Source of the DNA: Artemia franciscana | Lineage: Eukaryota > Arthropoda > Branchiopoda > Anostraca > Artemiidae | Reading direction: 5' to 3' | Length of the DNA: 64,000 nucleotides | Assembly (NCBI RefSeq): GCF_032884065.1 | Contig: NC_088871.1 | Coordinates: 19,550,944-19,614,943, forward strand | Shown here: piece after piece, positions 11,700-23,229 of the stretch | Layout: every line of letters starts with the position of its first letter | Numbering within the stretch: position 1 is the stretch's first letter | Program-made: the position numbers and the translations under genes | Notes under the pieces: generated by a model | Databases searched by the model: none | Told to the model about the DNA's origin: nothing | What the model saw: only the letters and a program-made list of their open reading frames with translations

Positions 11700-13090
11700 A
11701 TGTGCTCATTTGATGAGCCCATGCGCCTGTCAGAAAATGAATGAAATAGTGCAAGGAACTACTGAAATTAGCAACAATACAAATACAAGGTAGCGAGTAC
11801 TATTTCAGGGTCAAGATCATAAGACATATGGTAAACGCCATAAATAAAACGAACACTCAAAATGACAAATAAAATAGTGCAAAGCAGAACTAGGGTATTT
11901 CCTCTTGACGAAATGATATTTTCTTGAAGCCAAAGTCTATTAGCTTTCTTGTTAGTCTTGTATTCTAGCTAGTCTGCTATTTCTAGCTGCATTCTAGCTA
12001 GTCTTGTACAATATTTAATTTCAAAGTTGTCGGTAAAAGTAACAATGAAAGTCGGACTGTAGGTATTCACCCCTATGTAGGTGCAGTCATCTCTAGTGGT
12101 TACAAGGAAGGAAATTTTAATGCGGCAAAACTTCTTTTAATGTTCAAAACTATGCCTCATTTTGTTAAGGTTAGGTTTCAGTGTCAAAAGTAAAGAGTTA
12201 ATATTAAATTCTCTGTTAAGGGTTCTAACATGTCACAAGCTTAAGATGCTTAAGTGATCTGAAAATTTAAAAAGATTTCAGTAATGATTGTTAACATTTG
12301 AAATCAATAAGAATGCATTAAGGACTAAATTTAGTTCCCTGACTGGACTTGTCAGAAATGCTGGTAAAGTTAGACTTAAAAGTTAGGACACCATATTTCT
12401 GATCCAACAAAAAACTTCCCAGTATTTGGGTCGGTCGAATCCTGGCACAGCCGCTCATGGCATGTTACAAAACAGGTTTCTTGCGGCCATGCCAATTTGA
12501 TTAAAAAAGATACATATATCGAATACGATACATATATCGAATACGTTCACATTTAAGACCTGACATCACAAAACTTGTTTTGCCTCATAAACTAATAGGA
12601 AGGTGATGGAATAATCAGAAAATACGTCACAAGACTTGTTTTGTTTATAAGAGTAAAGTGGTAGCCTTGAATGTCTCTTGTTTTGGCTTTTGGCATGGAT
12701 AGTAGGTATGTCGAATAGAAGATGATGTATGAGAGATGAATCTGTGATGTTTAAGGGGTATTTTGAAGTCTAATGTTTTTTATGGTCAAAACATTATCAG
12801 GTCTAGATAAATAGTTGCAGGTGCTGGAGATTACCCCATATACCAGGTTTTAATATATGTCCTTCGCAGTGGAAATCAATGGACGATAGATCCAATACAT
12901 GAAAATTCGGGTGAGGGATATTTTTCACTTACTGTCTTTTTTTATCAATAAAATACCAAAACAAGTTATATCTCCATAAAATTACTTCCAAACGGTATTT
13001 TCTTAATCCAGAGGATGGGTTAAACCGTAGTTCTTATTTGGAAATTTGAATAAACTTCATGCTCAATTTTTAACCACTTCAATAAAGGTC
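11700..13090. other. No gene; one dispersed repeat copy inside
   Basis: Non-coding. About 12430-12590 matches, in reverse, 37,500-37,690 (CATGGCCGCAAGAAACCTGT and flanks). A 17-bp tandem duplication (ACATATATCGAATACGA) lies near 12510-12545. Confidence 0.5.
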
Positions 13091-13099
13091 TCTCTTTAA

Positions 13100-13930
13100 G
13101 AATTTTGAATGAAGGTCTAACTTTAGTGTAAAGAGTGGGGTATCGAAGAGGAGGCAGCCCATACATAGACTTTTCAGGTTTTAGTGCTTCTCCTCACTTT
13201 CAGCTGAAAAAAAAGTTTTTCTTAAAATTTAACTTCTGATTTTTTTTTAATAATATCTGGATAAATACCTCCTCATTCATGATAATTACTCTAAGGAAGT
13301 TCCATCACATAAAATAATTCCCCTATGAATTGGCCCCGGTAAAAGTGTTTTGTCGCTACAAATGCCTCCCCCCCCAAAAAAAAACAACAACAACAACGAA
13401 ACAACAACCTGTTGTTCACTATTCCGGATGAAAAATTCTTCTTAGCTTATTCTTCATAATCTTACTAAAAAAATAAAAAATACTGATTTTTACTTTATTT
13501 CTGATCGTTTATTAATTCATTCCGAAAATTACTTTTATGTTGAAAACTTTTTCGAGATCCCTCCCCTCCATTGGGAAGTTTCTCATAGATAATTCTCGAT
13601 AATTTCTAGATAATTCTTGATAATTTCTCGTAGGTGAATGAGTCAATTTTATATATGAATTCAGTCAAATTTCTCCCCCGTGTAAAATTTCTGCTGAAAA
13701 GTCTACCCCCCAATAACTCCCCCCCACCCCATTGAAAATCATCCCTGTAGAAAACAGCTTTCTTCCTAAGAATATCCCACACTTTCAAAGAATCTTTCAT
13801 AGTCTTTCCTCTCCGACAAATACACCCCCCCCCCAAAAAAAACGCGCAAAATCCGCCTTGTTGAAAATAATCACCGGCGAATCTCCTCTTGGAAAATACT
13901 CCCTCCCCTAGCAAGTTGGTCTTCAATCAC
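13100..13930. repeat. Foldback right arm plus C-rich composite module
   Basis: AACTTTAGTGTAAAGAGTGG (13118) to CTCACTTTCAGCTGAAAAA (13205) is a right arm. The following module has poly-C/poly-A runs and lines such as AATTTCTCCCCC that resemble 60.7-63 kb. No coding evidence. Confidence 0.5.
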
Positions 13931-15645
13931 TTCCGACTTATAACAAAGGACTAGAATATTGGTGGAACCGGGGGCGGGACCCTTAGCCCCCTCAGATTTC
14001 TCCCGTGCCCCCTTTTCTCTGTTTGTACGACATTTACTTTTTCTAACTACCAAGTTTCATTCCGATCCCTCCACTATAAGCGTTTTCCAAGATTTTGGGC
14101 TTTCCCCTCCAACTCTCCCTAATGTCACTGGATCCAGTCGGGATATAAAATAAGAGCTCTGATACACGATATCCTTCTAAAAATCAAATTTCATTAAGAT
14201 CCGATCACCCATTATTAGGTTAAAACTACCTCAATTTTTCTAATTTTTCCAAGTTAAAAACCTCCAGTTCCCTCAAAGAGAACGGATCTGTTCCGATTTT
14301 GCCAATCACTTGTATCCATAACTTGCGCTTATTCTTCCCATCAAATTTCATCCCGATCTCTTCATTCTACGTGTTTTTCAAGATTTCTGTTTGACAAGAT
14401 TTCTGACCCTCTGTGTCCCCGAATCCGATTCGAATTGAAAACCGAACATCTGAGACATAAGATTCTTCTATTTATCAGGTTTCATTTAGATCCGATCGCC
14501 CATTCGTAAGATACCTCGAATTTTACGTTTTCCAAGAATTCTGGTTTCCCCCTCCAACTCCCCCCAATGTCACCGGATCTGTTCGGGACTAAAAACAGGA
14601 GTTCTAAAGCACAAGATTCTTCTAAATGCCAGATTTTATTAAGATCTGATCATCCGTTTGTAATTTAAAAATACCTCATTTTTCTTGTTTTTCCAAATTA
14701 CTAAACTCAACCCCCCCCCTCAACTCAACCAAAGAGAGCAGATCTGCTCCGCTTATGTCAGTCTCGTATCTTGGACTTGTGCTTGTTCTTCTCACCAGGT
14801 CTCATCCTGATCTCTCCATTTTAAGCGTTATCCAAGATTTTCGGTCCTCCCTCCCCAATGACACTGGATCCGGTCGGGAGTTTAAAATAGGAGATCTCCG
14901 TTATGAGGTCCTTCTAAATATGAAATTTCATTAAGATCTGATTACTTCTTCGTAAGTTAAATACCTCATTTCTCCAATTTCTCAGAATTAGCCCCCCCAC
15001 AATTCCTCCAAAGAGAGCAGATCCGTTCCGGCTATATCAATCACGTATTTAAGACTTGTGCTTATTTTCCGAACCAAGTTTCATCCCGATCCATCAACTC
15101 TAAGAGTTTTCCAAGATTTTAGCCCCCCCCCCAGTGTCACTGGATCTGGTCGGGATTTAAAATAAGAGCTGTAAGACACGATATCCTTCCAAACATCAAA
15201 TTTCATTAAGATATGATCACTCCTTCGTAAGTTAAAAATACCTCATTTTTCTAATTGTTCAGAATTAACCCTCGCCCCCCACTCCCCCTAAGAGAGGGTA
15301 TCCGTTTTGGCTATGTCAATCACGTATCTTGGACGTGTGCTTATTTTTCCCACCAAGTTTCATCCTGATCTCTCCACTCTAAGCGTTTTCCAAGATTTTA
15401 GCTTCCCCCCCCAAAATTTTTCTCCTATTTAACCGTCCCAACACCCCCACCCTCGCAGATGGTTGAATCGGGGAAACGACAATTTCTAATTTAATCTGGT
15501 CTGGGTCCTGATATGCCTGCCAAATTTCATCACCCTAGCTTAACTGGAAATGCCTAAACTGGCAAAACCGGGACAGACAGACCGACCGACAGAATTTGCG
15601 ATCGCTATATGTAACTCGGTAAATACCAAGTGACATAAAAATGAA
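13930..15645 (+). repeat. Tandem array of 280-315 bp units with a distinctive end
   Basis: Units repeat AAGCGTTTTCCAAGATTTT (about 14079, 14822, 15103, 15381, with shortened copies between), AATTTCATTAAGATCCGATC and GTGCTTATT..CCC. The array closes at 15540-15645 with GGGACAGACAGACCGACCGA, CAGAATTTGCGATCGCTATA and ACCAAGTGACATAAAA. The same repeat with the same end occurs in reverse at 23.0-23.2 and 25.3-26.7 kb. The fixed end suggests a mobile unit rather than a simple satellite. Confidence 0.75.
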
Positions 15646-16825
15646 GCAATCTTCTGTGCCTTGTAAAAAGGTTTTTAATCTGCTATTTGGGTAAATTTTT
15701 GATGCACAGATAAGGTCATCTTTATTTTCAAAAAAGTTAGCCGGTGATGTTCTTAAAGAACATCACTCATCAAACAATCAGAACATTAAACTCATCAAAC
15801 AATTTTGCACACAAAAACTCATAGTTTTACGGTCTATATGAAAGGGCTGAGATGCACTAAAGTCATTAAAGGAAGGACCCCAAAAATTTGCGATAATTTT
15901 GTCGGAATAATCGGTATAATGGCTAAGATGTGCCAAATAGCAAATTCCATTCAAAGTAGGACTCATAACCCTTGGCCAATTTTGAGGTCGACCATTTTTC
16001 CGTATCTTTTATACTTATATATATATATATATATTATATAAGTGTACAGTATATACTTAATTCCAATGCTCTGAAATCCATTAGAAGCACTCCTGCGAGA
16101 GCGGTTACCACATGCGCTTGAGCTGTATTAAAGATGAAATAAAAAACTAGTTCCTTTAACTGAAAGTAAGGAGCGACAACCGAAATTATTAAACTAGGTT
16201 AAACTATACAAGTGAACAAAAACTAGGTTGATATACAAGTGATCAGATCTGTAACACATTCTTTGGTCGAGATTTCTTAGTGTATATCGCATTTTAGGGA
16301 TTTGCGGACAAGTTTAGCAGCACTATAAAATTTTTTCTCAAATATTGTCTTTGAAAAGATATTGTACATATTCGGTACAAATTAAAGTTTACCAGATTTA
16401 TTAATATAAGGCTCTTGGATAAGCACGACATCAGGGCATAAGTCGACTAGTGTTTTTTTCTAGTTTTGCCGCTACAGCATAACACAGTTATAAGTTAATT
16501 TGTACAAACAGTAACAGTAACAAACAGTTTGAATTTAAAAAAGAGGGAATAGTTGTGGGAAAAGTCAAAGTCATGGCCAATTGTAGAAAAAAGCCAAGAC
16601 AGATTGTTGAATTAAGTGGGCAGCCCAGTCAAGGGTTAATTTTATCCCTTTGATTGCCGTTGTTATTGTCTGCCATTTATGCTACATCTTTCCGTGCATG
16701 TGTGTCCCTTCACAAATGCCAAACTAGAGTCGTACCTGTTGGAGGTTCTCGCTGAGGAACACACGCAGGTTGACTACGGGTTAAATTACTTGAAAATTTT
16801 CCTCTCATGGCTATCACTCGACAAC
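15646..16825. other. No gene; short (TA)n and a foldback end
   Basis: A (TA)n tract lies at about 16017-16035 and a lone foldback end (AACTGAAAGTAAGGAGCGAC) at about 16158. I see nothing else. Confidence 0.5.
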
Positions 16826-17029
16826 GCTGAACTTAAAACGAACAGAAATTACTCCGTATATGAAATGAGTTGTCCCCTCCGCAATCCCTCGCTCTTTACG
16901 CTAAAGCTTTTAATTGTTTTAAAAAGCAGAGTTGTGGCAAAGAGTCAAACTTTAGCGTAAAGAGCGAGGGATTGCGGAGGGGACAACTCATTTCATATAC
17001 GGAGTAATTTTTGTTCGTTTTAAGTTTTA
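16826..17029. repeat. Foldback repeat interrupted by the pogo element
   Basis: Left arm 16831-16907 and right arm about 16945-17029 are complementary. The right arm stops at TTTTA and resumes at 20,497 as TAATGTCGCTCCTTACTTTC, exactly as in uninterrupted copies. Confidence 0.9.
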
Positions 17030-17214
17030 GGGGAGACCGGGGCTATTCCGGACATTTTTCAGATTTTCGGTTGTGTCATTTTCCGTACTGGACCGATCAC
17101 TGTGTTTATACTTCCTTTTGGAAGGTAAACTATTTGGCAATCCACACCAACAACCTCATTGTCCTATCTACAACCACATTTTCAGAAATGAGATTTTCCC
17201 AAGTTTGGTCATGC

Positions 17215-17278
17215 TGTCCGAAAATGCCCCGCCATGGGGCATTTTCGGACACCCCCGGGGCATGATCGGACATGCCCC
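17215..17278. promoter_or_regulatory. Subterminal palindrome, probable transposase-binding sites
   Basis: TGTCCGAAAATGCCCC (17215-17230) and its exact reverse complement (17236-17251) are separated by 5 nt, giving a perfect 37-bp palindrome. A variant, GGGGCATGATCGGACATGCC, follows at 17257. Matching copies lie near the other end of the transposon. Binding by the transposase is inferred from position and repetition. Confidence 0.65.
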
Positions 17279-17371
17279 ACCTCTCAAAGAAAAGTACTGC
17301 ACAAGTGTTAACAAACTTCGTATATTTGTGTAAAAGTAAGAAAAGTAATTAAAAGTACTGGTACTTAACCA

Positions 17372-19417
17372 TCACTTTATATTAAAGGCTGAGAAATCAC
17401 GTGAAAACACATGTTCAGCAATGGATCTTGCTGTCCCACTTGAGGAACTAGGATCTGGTAAGACTAGGACAATATCCTTTTTGTCGACCGTTGCTTTGTC
17501 CTCAATCTCTGGGAATACGAACTTCGGGCCAATCTTTCTCAAAAACTTGACGTCAGCAACATCGTTATCGATGGACTCGACTAGCCCAACGTAATACATA
17601 CACGAGGACTTGCTTTTTCCTAATTCAAACTTGACGAGAACGAACTTTCCGATTTGGATGGGAGAAACCGGTCTGTCGCTCGCCACAAGTCCTCTCCCAA
17701 ATCAAGTGACATGTCCGACTCATCATCACAAATGTCATCTGGCAGTTCGGGTTCTGATGAACTGGTCTCCGAAACTGAAAGCCTGATGAAAGCTGATGGT
17801 TTTCGCTTATTTCCCACCTTGGTCTGTCAACGACCGACCATTTTCTTGGTTTTAGTGATTTTCTTTTGTGGCGTTTTTTTCTTGGCTTTCTTCGCTTCTC
17901 TGTTGTGCTTTTCTTTTTCCAGCTGTTCTTTTTCAGGGGTATCTGTCAGTATGCGGGTTTTTCCTCTTTTTCTTCCATTCGAAGGATTTCTTTTTGTTGG
18001 GTCAATCCTTGGGTGCGGCCTTACAGACTCGGGGGTGATAGGAGCTGTCCCGGGTGTACCGGGAGCGGGACCTTCAGGTTCAGAGTCCTGGATAACTTCA
18101 CCGTGATCTGCTGCCTCTGTAGTAGAGTTAGTAGTTGCAGCTAGTGGAACGTCAGTAACGAGAGCAGGGAGAAAATCTGATTCGCCAAAAGCATGACGAT
18201 TGAATGGGAAAATACCGGGCCTTTGAAACCCAGCAACAATGTTGCTGGGGCAGAACTTATCTAGGAACGGTTGTCGGGATAGCTCGGCTACTTCATGGAT
18301 CGTTATTCTGCCACCTGGATGTGCTATAAGCTATTCGTTGAAATTATTACGTAGCCCGTTTTTAAAAGGTCCATAAACACTGATATCAAGGGGTTGCAGT
18401 TTATGTGAACAGTGTGGGGGGAACGTCAGCACAACAATTCCGTTTTCTCTGCAAAAGTGAACAATTTCAACGGAGATATGGCTGCCGTGGTTATCCATCA
18501 AAAGCAAGTGAGGATCTTCCTTCGTCGATTTTGTTTCACTTTGAAAATGCTTGATAGAGAGGAGGAAATTGTCATCCGTCATCCAGCCGCTTTTGTTAGA
18601 CAGACCTAAACTTCCAGGTGGGCCCAGGTTATACATCCGGCAATTCACATGAACTCTAGGGAAGACAAAAACAGGAGGGATAACCCGTCCGGCTGCATTG
18701 ATGAAAGCTAGCATAGTCGTGTTCTCTCCCCGCTCTGCTGAAGCAATTTGTGAGACTTGCTTAGCCCCCTTCCTGGCTACAACCTTGGGGGGGATCCAAA
18801 ACAGTAGGGATACCTGTTTCATCACAGTTCCAGATTTTGCTAGGTGGAAACTTATGCCTGCTGTAAACTTCTGCTAGGTTGTCATAGAACTTGCTGACCA
18901 CTGGAGCATTAAACCCGGAAGCACGTGCTTGACTAGTATTTTCTGGAGACCGGATTGATAGCTCATTTCCTCTCTTCATAAACGAAGAGAACCAGTCTAG
19001 GCCTGCCCTTCCCTTTTCCGTCCACGTTAAGGGCATCTTCACATTAAGCTTTACTGCAAACTCATAGGCAAGCTTACGAGTTGAAAGCCCTGTCAGCCCA
19101 TGATTCATCAGCGATGCTGCTTTTAAATATTCGGTGAGTTGCTTTTCTTGCTCTCTAGTAAAAACTTGCCAAAATCCACGTCTCTCAGATGGCAGGACCT
19201 TAGCCGGAGATTTATCAGTTTCCAGAATATCGGGCTGGGCATCCAGTTCAGCACGGTATCGTCTAAGAGCATCATTAACTGTTGACTTTTTGAGTCCAAA
19301 GTTCTCCGCAGCTGCTCTGATAGAGCTACCATCTTTGACGATCGAAGCGACTGCTCTTTGTAACGTTGCTAGATCAGGGGGTGGTTTGTCTCGTTTTCGC
19401 TGATACGTTCGTACCAT
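17372..19417 (-). pseudogene. pogo-like transposase (psq HTH, CENP-B HTH, DDE), broken
   Basis: The ATG is at 19417. Residues about 15-50 form a Psq-type helix-turn-helix (ending KKSTVNDALRRYR). A CENP-B-type DNA-binding region follows, and then the DDE core: IWNCDETGI (first D), LLLMDNHGSH (second D) and PPHCSHKLQPLDISVYGPFK (third D). A run of 7 C (minus strand) at about 18788-18794 shifts the frame. A TAG at 18331-18333 sits where the next codons read LIAHPGGRIT in the same frame. Further downstream the frame shifts again, near 17.8-17.9 and 17.69 kb. The C-terminus has an acidic/basic linker and then a tail with FVLVKFELGKSK..YVGLVES. The combined length is about 680 codons, within the range of long Tigger-like proteins. 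Breaks make it non-autonomous as assembled. Confidence 0.88.
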
Positions 19418-19996
19418 TTTCTGAAAAGAAATAAAGTATTAGAACTGATAAGAATAATAGTGAAACTATCAAATTATCAAATATATTTTATTTTTTATGT
19501 TATTCCCCCCTCTCCCTCAATAAAGTCCTGCCAGTCGTTCTTCCAAGAATTATCTAACTGCATAGATGTTAGGATTTTGATGTTAGTCAGAATTTTAGCT
19601 TTAAGAACAACTGCACAGGGGCGATTAGATTAGAATGCAAAGTATTTTTAACGTTATCTCAAGAATAGAAGAGCTTTATTATGTGCATTAAATTTTTACT
19701 TCATTAAATACAGATAACTTGTGTTTAATTTAATATCAGAATAGCTTACAGTCTATCTTTTTCCACTATTAAATAATAGTGCAATTTCTTTTAGGTTTAA
19801 AAAATTACGAACTTTCAAATTTAGGTACACCTTACCATTTTAAAACAATTCTAAAAACAAATCCTAAATAGCACAATTCTACCTCCATGAATAGATGGAT
19901 CTAAAACTAGCGAAATAGATGGATCTAATGGATACGTTCGTACCATTTTCTGAAAAGAAATAAAGTATTAGAACTGATAAGAATAATAGTGAAACT
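19402..19996. repeat. 66-bp direct duplication around the transposase start
   Basis: GATACGTTCGTACCATTTTC and the next 46 bases at 19402-19467 recur at 19931-19996. The first copy holds the transposase ATG (complement of CAT at 19415-19417). The DNA between is non-coding and AT-rich. Confidence 0.85.
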
Positions 19997-20069
19997 TGTG
20001 CAGGTCTTTGCAGCTTTATTTCAAACTCTGGCAAGAGTTTTAACACTTCACTTTGAACTTCACATGATG

Positions 20070-20136
20070 GGGGCATTTTCGGACAGGCAAGAAATAATGT
20101 CCGTACATGCCCCGTAATCTGTGTCCAGAAATGCCC
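20070..20136. promoter_or_regulatory. Subterminal motif copies at the other pogo end
   Basis: GGGGCATTTTCGGACA (20070-20085), TGTCCGTACATGCCCC (20098-20113) and TGTCCAGAAATGCCCC (20121-20136) match the left-end motif. A further copy, TGTCCGATCATGCCCC, is at 20456-20471 next to the terminal repeat. Confidence 0.65.
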
Positions 20137-20496
20137 CACAGTGACCTTTAATAAAAAGATGGCTGCCAAAAAAAAATGAAATTATATACATTACTTTATA
20201 ATTAGAAAGTAGCCAATAGATCACTCTCTTACCTGCCGAAACTGCTTTCCCCTAAAGCTGGCAGAACGCCTGAAAATTGACAAGGAACATACAGCTAGAA
20301 ATTTAAATTTACCTCCAAATTTGCATCTGACCCTCTCAAAGGAACATTTATTACTGAATTCTAGTCAGAATTTGATCGAACGTGCGTTACATGCTCGCCA
20401 TCTACTGACATTTTTGTCAAATTTTTGTATCGATATCTGAACGAGCAATATCGTTTGTCCGATCATGCCCCCGTCCGAAAAAGCCCCTGTCTCCCT

Positions 20497-21980
20497 TAAT
20501 GTCGCTCCTTACTTTCAGCTAAAAAAATTAGTTTTTTTTTATTTAATTTCTGAACGTTTTTGAATTAATGCATGTTTGGTTTTGGCTCTCCGCACATAAA
20601 TTATTAAAATGAAATTTGTATATTAATTCTTTTTTTTGGCTAAATGGCTTTCTCTTAGTTTTGATCAGACGATTTTGAGAAATAAGGGGTGGAGAAGGAG
20701 GCCTAGTTGCGCTCCAATTTTTCGGTTACTAAAAAAGGCAACTAGAATTTTAATTTTTAACGAACGTTTTTATTAGTAAAAAATATGCGTAACTTAAGAA
20801 TTAACTTACGTAACAAACTTTAATAACCTTATATTTTTAATATGTATACGAGGGGGTTTGTACCCTCGTTAATACCTCGCTCTTTACACTAAATCGTAAG
20901 TTTTGTCCCAATTCTTTAAGAATGACCCCTGAATCAGAAAGGCCGTAGAATAAATAGTTGAAATCGCTAAAAATACTTTAGCATAAAGAGCAAGGTATTT
21001 ATCTCCTCCTAAATACCTCGCTCTTTATGCTAAAGTATTTTTAGAACCCCTCATATGCGTAATAATTTCTGTTAATTTTAAGTTTCAATGCTACTTCTTC
21101 CTTTCATTTAAAAAAAGCGTTTTCATGTTTATTTTTCATTGTTTTCTTATAGTAATGGTAGAGAATCCTGCGCCCTTTTCATTGAATTTTTCTTCCCCCA
21201 TGACAGATTCCTCCAAGGGAAGATCCTCCAACATAGCCCCTCTCCTCAGCCCCACCCCCAAACAAAATAAAATCCCCCTGAAAACGTCTGTACACTTCCC
21301 AATAACCATTACTATATGTAAACACTGGTCAAAGTTTGTAACTTGCAGCCCCTCCCCCAGGGATTGTGGGGAAGTAAGTCATTCCTAAAGACATAGTTAT
21401 TATGGTTTTCGACTATGTTGAATAAAATGGCTATCTCAAAATTTTGATCTGTTGACTTTGGGAAAAAAATGAGCGTGGGAGGGGGCCTAGATGCCCTCCA
21501 ATTTTTTTGGTCACTTAAAAAGGGCACTAGAACTTTTCATTTCCGTTAGAATGAGCCCTATTGAGACATTTTAGGACCACTTGGTCGATACGATGACCCC
21601 TGGGAAAAAAAAAAACAACAAACAAATAAACACGCACCCGTGATTTGTCTTCTGGCAAAAAATACAAAATTCCACATTTTTGTAGATACGAGCTTCTACA
21701 GTAGGGTTCTGTTATACGCTGAATCTGATGGTGTCATTTTCGTTAAGATCCTACGACTTTTAGGGGGTGTTTCCCCCTATTTTCCTAAATAAGGCAAATT
21801 TTCTCAGGCTCGTAACTTTTGATGGGTAAGACTAAACTTGATGCAACTTATATATTTAAAATCAGCATTAAAATGCAATTCTTTTGATGTAGCTATTTGT
21901 ATCAAAATTCCATTTTTTAGAGTTTCGGTTACTATTGAGCCGGGTCGCTCCTTACTACAGTTCGTTACCACGAACTGTTT
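20497..21980 (+). repeat. Foldback remainder and composite repeat with terminal stem-loop
   Basis: Continues the interrupted foldback, then the composite module (GGCTTTCTC.TAGTTTTGAT, CTCGCTCTTTAC hairpins) and the body with ACACTTCCCAATAACC. It ends at 21957-21978 with the perfect stem-loop ACAGTTCGT-TACC-ACGAACTGT and TTGATAG. Confidence 0.8.
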
Positions 21981-22323
21981 GATAGCATTGAAATAGGTAA
22001 CAAGATTTCCTCCTTTCTCATTGGCTTAATTGCTCATTGAGGGTTGTACCAGAATATCTAAGGACTGTTGACTTTACGACCAGATTTACATTATGACCAG
22101 ATTTAAAGGGAATTAAGATTTTTCACATGTCTAATCGGTAACAGCTGAACATTGGAATTTGGTTGGTTACAAGTCAGATAACAGTTTAGCATTTGAATTT
22201 TCACAATGGGCAGAAAAAAACAAGAACAAATAAGGGATGGGAAAACCTGAGACATCAGTAAGTTCTATCTCAACGTTATAGTAGAATATATTACTTTTAT
22301 TCATTTACAAGTTACATTTTCAA

Positions 22324-22860
22324 ACAGTTCGTGGTAACCAACTATAGTAAGGAGCGACCAGGCTCAATAGTAACCAAAACTCTAAAAAACGGAGTTTTGA
22401 TGCAAGTAGTTACATCAAAAGAATCGCATTTTAATGCTGATTTTAAATATGTAGGTTTCATCAAGTTTAGTCTTACCCATGAAAAGTTACGAGCTTGAGA
22501 AAATCCACCCTATTTTAAAAAATAGGGGGAAACACCCCCTTAAAGTCATACAATCGTAACGAAAATCACACCATTAGATTTGTCTTATTTTAGAAAATAA
22601 GGGGAAGCATCCCCTAAAAGTCAAATAATATTAACGAAAATCACACCATCAGATTCAGCGTATCAGAGAACCCTACTGTAAAAGTTTCAAGCTTCTATCA
22701 ACAAAAATGTGAAATTTTGTATTTTTTGCCAGAAGACAAATCACGGATGCGTGTTTATTTGTTTTGTTTTGTTTTCTTTTTTTCCCAGGGGTGATCGTAT
22801 CGACCCAGTTGTCCTAGGATGTCGCAAGAGGGCTCATTCTGACAGAAATTGAAGTTTTCT
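22324..22860 (-). repeat. Composite repeat body, reverse orientation
   Basis: Reverse-oriented copy starting at the terminal stem-loop (CAGTTCGTGGTAACC) and running through ATCACGGATGCGTG and GGGGTGATCGTATCGACCCA. Part of the body near 22.5-22.65 kb (AAATAGGGGGAAACACCCCC) is duplicated. Confidence 0.75.
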
Positions 22861-22869
22861 ATTGTTTTA

Positions 22870-23010
22870 AAAAATTGAATTTAGAGAAAGAGTCAAACTT
22901 TAGCGTAAAGAGCCAGGCGTTGAGGAGGGGGTCAATCCCTTTTATATACGGAATAATTTCTGTGCACTTTAAGTTCTAATGTCACTCCTTACTTGCAGCT
23001 TAAAAAACTT
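22870..23010. repeat. Foldback right arm
   Basis: AACTTTAGCGTAAAGAGCCA to CACTCCTTACTTGCAGC matches the right arm of the foldback family. The facing left arm is missing. Confidence 0.7.
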
Positions 23011-23014
23011 GTTT

Positions 23015-23215
23015 TTTATGGCACTTGGTATTAACCAAGTGACATATAGCAATCGCAAATTCTGTCGGTCTGTCGGTCCCGGTTTTGCTACTTTAGGCAC
23101 TTCCAGGTAAGCTAGGACGATGAAGTTTGGCAGGCGTATCAGGGACTTGACCAGATTAAACTAGAAATAGTCATTTTCCCGATTTGACCATCTGGGGGGG
23201 GGAGTGGGGGCCCGT
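23015..23215 (-). repeat. End module of the 280-315 bp repeat family, reversed
   Basis: ATGGCACTTGGTATTAACCA, ATAGCAATCGCAAATTCTGT and the following GTCGGTCC are the reverse complement of the array end at 15.54-15.65 kb. Confidence 0.75.
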
Positions 23216-23229
23216 TAATTCGGAAAAAA

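Larger units (their letters stand above)
17030..20496 (-). mobile_element. pogo/Tigger-like DNA transposon, complete ends
   Basis: The element is 3,467 bp, flanked by TA at 17028-17029 and 20497-20498 (target duplication). The terminal inverted repeats are about 24 bp with 4 mismatches: GGGGAGACCGGGGC on the left, AGGGAGACAGGGGC reading inward from the right. Removing it with one TA restores the foldback arm. It holds a pogo-type transposase on the minus strand and multiple subterminal copies of a 16-bp motif. TA duplication and a CENP-B/DDE transposase fit the Tc1-mariner-pogo superfamily. Confidence 0.92.

Noticed and set aside
17654..18144. Plus-strand ORFs of 92-150 codons (Phe/Ser-rich)
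   Set aside because: They are antisense to the C-terminal part of the pogo transposase.
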